Below, one piece after another: positions 59,817 to 64,000 of a stretch of 64,000 nucleotides of DNA. Position 1 is the first letter of the stretch, and every line of letters starts with the position of its first letter. The notes beneath the pieces are model-generated. The model was not told the DNA's origin. It worked only from the letters and a program-made list of their open reading frames with translations, and made no database searches. Location: NCBI RefSeq assembly GCF_017654505.1, contig NC_054534.1, positions 14,721,193 to 14,785,192 on the forward strand, written 5' to 3'. Made by a program: the position numbers and the translations under genes. Source of the stretch: Polyodon spathula. Its lineage: Eukaryota > Chordata > Actinopteri > Acipenseriformes > Polyodontidae.

Positions 59817-61531
59817 AAATTGGAACTGACGTAACCACTCCAAAGAAATATACCGAACACCTAAATAAGCCACCTATGCTCTCTGAACAGGATCTCAGCC
59901 TTTTGGAGCTTCATAGGATAAACAAAGCAATTGAGACAGTCAAGTGTGAGGTTGAGCAAGAGCAAAAGAAACTGTCCCACTACAAGACCCTACATGAAAA
60001 AGGGGATACAGATCCATACTCTGCCACAGCAACATCAGTAGAATTGAAGAAAGCACATGACTGTGGCAACAAAAATAATGCAACATGCCCCAGTCGCACA
60101 CACAAATTGGAGGGAGCTTCAGCCTACTTGGTCACCAGTAGTAAATATGTGGTGGATAAATCTAGACCAGCAACTGATTTGGAATATGATCCATTGTCCA
60201 ACTATTCTGCGGATCTGGGGAACAACAATGCAAAGCAGTGTGAAGATCCAAAGAGAGGGATAAAGAGAACCATGGAGGATACGTATGGACGAAAGTCAGA
60301 ACCACCTAATAAAGTAACAAGGGATTGCATGGCATGGCAGGATGACCTTGAGGTCGAGGGATCTGATGAGGAATGTGACCTTGTCATTGATATTCCACCT
60401 TTGGTAACTCATTTCAAGAAACCCAGAGCCTCTAGGAGATGGAAGAATAATGAAAACCAGCTTGAGGAATCAGATGTAGTTGCCAAAAATCTTCTGCAAA
60501 AAACACCTGATGCAACATCAGCACTTGTGGAAATGGAGACAACGGATACAGTTGATCCTGTCGAGTGCCTCCCAGTGATCTCTGGGGAAGAGGGTGAGGG
60601 AGTGCTTGGAGATCACAGTGCAAGTTCTGCTGTAGGCCTTAACCAGGGCAGTGAATGTAAAGGAGAATTGAGTGAAGTAAAGAAGGAAGGAGGTGTTACA
60701 TATTTAACTGGAAGCAAAAAGGTTATATTTTTAGAGAGATCCAAGAGTGAAATGGAACAAGTCCCTGTTGCTGCCTCAAAACCATTTGAACCTCTGCGAG
60801 TTCCTGTAAGATGCCCTACATTGGACCATGCCAAGGTTGGCACGAAATTGCTACAAGAACAAACTGATCTATCCATGCTACCAAAGGAAAAGTTTAAAAA
60901 TAAAGCTGATCCAGGAATGGGAGAGCAATTGATTAAAAAGAAAGACCAGCAGAAAATGGACAGACTCTGCACCAAAGATATGAACCAGTGTCTGCCTTCT
61001 CAACAAAAGTCCAATGTACTTCCACAGGCAGCACCTTTTGTGGGGGTGACTGTGTCACCAGTGCAACCTAAAAACCAAGACCAGCAAAAATCCACTTCAA
61101 AAAACATGACCCAATGTCTGCCTTCTCAACAAAAAACAACCACACTGGGTGTACCAAAACCAGATCCCCTTCAAGGAGAATTTGACTTTGCTGTGAAGAC
61201 TGCATCTCCTCTGCGACCTAAAAATCAAGATCAGCATACAGCTGAGCAAAAGTCCAGTAAAAAACACGTGGCTCACAGTTCACCATCTCCACAAGAGCCA
61301 ACCGTTCCAGATGTGCCAAAGACAGCAATGGTTTGTGACGTTGCTGTAAATCCATCTTTGGGGCAATCCCAGAATCAAGATCAGATCGTTATGGTGGAAT
61401 CTTCATCTGAATCGGATAGTTCAGATATGGAAATGTGTCTATCTGACAATGACCAAATGGAAGAATGTTACCGGATTTTTATGGAAGCCAATGAGATCAA
61501 ACCAGAAGAAAAGGAAAGGAGCAGCAGACCA
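59817..61531 (+). CDS. rexo1: REXO1-like protein, exon 2 (large)
   Basis: Adds residues 48-619. The phase-1 junction restores a Glu codon. After EIGTDVTTPKKYTEHLNKPP comes LLELHRINKAIETVKCEVEQ EQKK, a short predicted coiled coil also present near the REXO1 N-terminus. A long polar, low-complexity part follows, rich in Lys, Glu and Ser. From about residue 436 a 50-residue unit is repeated about three times (MNQCLPSQQK...PKNQDQ). The exon ends with an acidic Ser/Glu/Asp stretch and DQMEECYRIFMEANE, the start of the elongin-A-binding-protein-1 region of REXO1. The open frame extends upstream into the intron, so the TTTCAG acceptor at 59816 sets the exon start. The donor is GTAAGT in phase 0. Confidence 0.88.
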
Positions 61532-62822
61532 GTAAGTTATGTTTAGTACCTCCTTCCTGGGAATGCATATCTCCTGTACATATTTCCACACAAGGTATTG
61601 AAGGTATTAGAATCTGGGGCTATAAGGAGATCCCTGTCTTTGCAGTATAGAGTTTTGTATATGCACATGCAGTGAATTTACACATTTGTTTAGTTGTACT
61701 TAGACCAGGGATACTAGGAATTGGTGTGCTGCAGATTAATACAGATTTTCTTTTTTTTTTTTTTTTTTTTTTTACTTGGAGGGTCAAACACGCAAGGCTT
61801 TTTTTGTTTATTTGATAACCAATTCAATACACGCATCGTATATAAACATTAACACAGGCAACTTTCCTTTAAATTTACATAAACATACCTGTCTAATAAA
61901 ACTGCTTCTGGTATTCAAGTTCAGTTTACTTCAGTGTTCAGAGATGCCAGAAACAAAAAATCAACCCTAAATTGGGTCAACGAATTTGGCAAGGATGAAT
62001 TTCATGTCGATGGTAATGTTTTTTTTTGTATGCAAGGCTGTAGATTACACTCTTAGGTAGACCACTGTAGAACACATGGGAAGCGCCAAACGTAAACAAG
62101 ATGAGGCTGAAACAGCAGGGCCATCCCAACAGTGACAGACCACTGTTTGGATCATTTCTGCGTCTTACAACTGCCAAAGAACAGCGGGGAAACTGTTTAA
62201 GATTGTCAATGTGTGTGAAAGCTGACATCCCTCTGTACAAAGTGGAGCAACTGGTAGTTTAAGACTTTCAGCAAACGCATTGGGGAGGTGGTGCCATTCC
62301 TGATTCAGACCAATTTTAGGTGGAATGCTGCAGCTGTATTTTAACAATAGCTGTCCGGAAGACTAAGACTAACTCTGAGCTGAACTAACATTAAATATTA
62401 AGTTTTTAAAAGCTTGTTTTATTTAATGGCGCTTGTAACTTGATTAGAATGTGAAAGTATAACCACTTTTATTTGGGAGACTTATTTATCCAAAGAGACT
62501 TAATCATGTTACACTGTAGTACAAGGTTACAGTTCAAGAATAATTAGTTATCAACTAAAATACAGCAAACAAGTGTAACAAGAACAATAAATACTTCCTG
62601 TGTTAACTGTTACCCAATAGTACTGTTAGCCCTTTTGTTTTACTTGCAGATTTATTTATTGCAGTAAACTAGGATCCCTGCTGATGCCCAAGTCCTGGTT
62701 TTTATGAGATCTTGGGACTCTTCATATTCCCGTCCTTTCTGTAAATCTGTGCTCTTGAAGATAAGATGTAGCTGAGTTTGCATTTCGAGTTTTTGACTAA
62801 GCAATAATGTTCCTCTTTTCAG
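61532..62822 (+). other. REXO1-like intron 2
   Basis: A phase-0 intron from GTAAGT to CCTCTTTTCAG. A T run lies at about 61749-61773. No repeat family or exon was recognised in the rest. Confidence 0.8.
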
Positions 62823-62921
62823 GTGCAGGAATGTATTGAAATAGACAGACCAGACATGGAGAAAAAACAAAGTCTCCTCCCAGGACAGAAGAAGAGAGTT
62901 GCACATGTGTCTAAGCATAAT
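62823..62921 (+). CDS. rexo1: REXO1-like protein, exon 3
   Basis: A 99-bp, 33-codon exon in phase 0 at both ends encoding VQECIEIDRPDMEKKQSLLP followed by GQKKRVAHVSKHN. The GQKKRVAHV motif belongs to the elongin-A-binding-protein-1 region of REXO1. The acceptor is CCTCTTTTCAG. The donor GTAATT is non-consensus after +4 but gives the only frame compatible with exon 4. Confidence 0.75.
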
Positions 62922-63680
62922 GTAATTTCATTAATTTGAGTTTTATTAATGAACTGCTTTTATTGCAATGTTGCAGGCTCTATCCTGTGCTTCCAACACA
63001 AAGCAAGTCCTGCTGTCCAAGTGGCCTTATTTTGTACTTCTATTCTAGTTACTGCCCTGCTCACCAGTGAAATGCATTGGTGTCTTGCTGAAGTTGGTGG
63101 CAGGGTAAATTACTTGGCCGGCCGGCCCTAAAAGTGGTGTATTTTAGACTTTCCTTGGAACAAAAATAAAGGCTTGTATCTGCTGCATTTTTGGGATATA
63201 ATGCAAAGACAGAACTGGATTAGTCAAAGATTGTTAGATCCCTCACTTCTGACCTCACTTCAAATGTACTGGTTGCACAGGATAGTACTGATGTAACTGG
63301 TAACTCCTGTTGATAAATAACCTATTCCTAATTTTGTAATTAGGACATTGGGTGACTAAATGCAAAGCATCGCTTAAAGATGGCAACTAACAGTGCTGCA
63401 GGGATGGCCAATTCCTGTGCAAGAGGTGAATTCCTTTCCAGGTATAATTAAATGACTACACTGGGACCTGGATGTGGCCTTAATTCAATTAAACCATTTA
63501 GAAAATAGTTGGAACAAGGAACTGGAAGGACCAATTTAGCTCACCACTGTTGTACTGCATATTTAAGTGATGGCTGTTTGTAGTTGAATTCTAGTGTGAC
63601 TCGAAGGAAGTTGTCCTTCTGGGGGAAGTGAGGGGAGGAGTACACGGTTTTAAGTACCAAAACTGTGTTTCTATGTTTAG
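62922..63680 (+). other. REXO1-like intron 3
   Basis: A short phase-0 intron from GTAATT to CTATGTTTAG, with no recognised feature inside. Confidence 0.7.
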
Positions 63681-63894
63681 GTAAGGTCAAGCAGACAGCA
63701 TGTCCTAGTGCCATTCAGGGAGCCAACTTCACAGCTTGCAAATCCCACTCGAATCCAGCAGTTGCAGCAGCAGGCTTCTATATTAACTGCTGCTGTCAAA
63801 GGTGGCCAGGCTTTTGTTGCTGCCACTACTGTGCCGAAGAAAACCACTGTGATAGCCCCTGCTGCTCCAGCATTTCCCAGCACTGCGCAAACTG
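63681..63894 (+). CDS. rexo1: REXO1-like protein, exon 4, gene continues beyond window
   Basis: Encodes VRSSRQHVLVPFREPTSQLA and NPTRIQQLQQQASILTAAVK, then an Ala/Thr/Pro-rich stretch, ending after ...STAQT in phase 1 at a GTAAG donor. It continues the elongin-A-binding-protein-1 region. The catalytic DEDD exonuclease domain, at the C-terminus in REXO1, would lie to the right of the window. With exons 1-3, 723 codons plus one base are present. Confidence 0.78.
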
Positions 63895-64000
63895 GTAAGA
63901 TCCCCTAGTCAACAGGGAGCACACAGTTCAATGTTACTAATGCAAGGATTCTGGAAAAACTCAATTCTGCAGCAGAGCATTTTCCAGTATACATATGCTC

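Overview
This is a vertebrate nuclear window, most likely from a non-teleost ray-finned fish such as a sturgeon or paddlefish. The genes have GT-AG introns of up to 15 kb. The background is AT-rich and full of dinucleotide microsatellites. The repeats are of fish type: CR1-like LINEs with an 8-bp tail repeat, Tc1-like transposons, a tRNA-type SINE whose body I associate with sturgeon and paddlefish sequence, and many solo LTRs. The vertebrate call is firm; the order is inference from remembered repeat families. There is no prokaryotic content.

Two recognisable protein genes lie on the plus strand. The first is a MOB kinase activator 3 gene, closest to MOB3B. It has three coding exons (18003-18420, 33597-33799, 44526-44555) that join in frame to 216 residues with all four zinc ligands. 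The second is the 5' half of a REXO1-like gene, with exons at 57034-57175, 59817-61531, 62823-62921 and 63681-63894. All junctions are phase-compatible and the gene runs off the right edge before its exonuclease domain. Between them, at about 53512-53796, is an exon-like stretch for an unrecognised membrane protein, apparently broken by a frameshift.

Layout: 1-17.8 kb is upstream DNA or MOB3B 5' intron, with a SINE, a solo LTR, two CR1-like LINE copies, a decayed Tc1 element, a 1.6-kb minisatellite of 25-bp units, a MITE and a LINE 3' fragment. 18.4-33.6 kb is MOB3B intron 1, with a second MITE copy, a 5'-truncated RTE-like LINE with a 17-bp target duplication, a solo LTR, a short non-autonomous LTR retrotransposon with both LTRs and a 5-bp duplication, and a MIR-like SINE core. 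33.8-44.5 kb is intron 2, with two solo LTRs and a decayed antisense LINE carrying YMDD. 44.6-53.3 kb holds the presumed MOB3B 3'UTR, a solo LTR split by a nested Tc1-type element with DD38E spacing, and another CR1-like LINE. 54.7-57 kb is AT-rich and leads to the REXO1-like promoter. The REXO1-like first intron carries two palindromic MITEs.

The most interesting points are the MOB3-REXO1 linkage. It resembles, in compressed form, the order and orientation of MOB3A and REXO1 on human 19p13.3, although the MOB protein itself looks like MOB3B. Others are the unidentified exon at 53.5 kb, a threefold 50-residue repeat in the REXO1-like protein, a DD38E transposase whose 3' end lies inside a 203-bp terminal inverted repeat, and a hairpin shared by two LTRs that echoes their own terminal sequence. 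No new multi-gene system was found.
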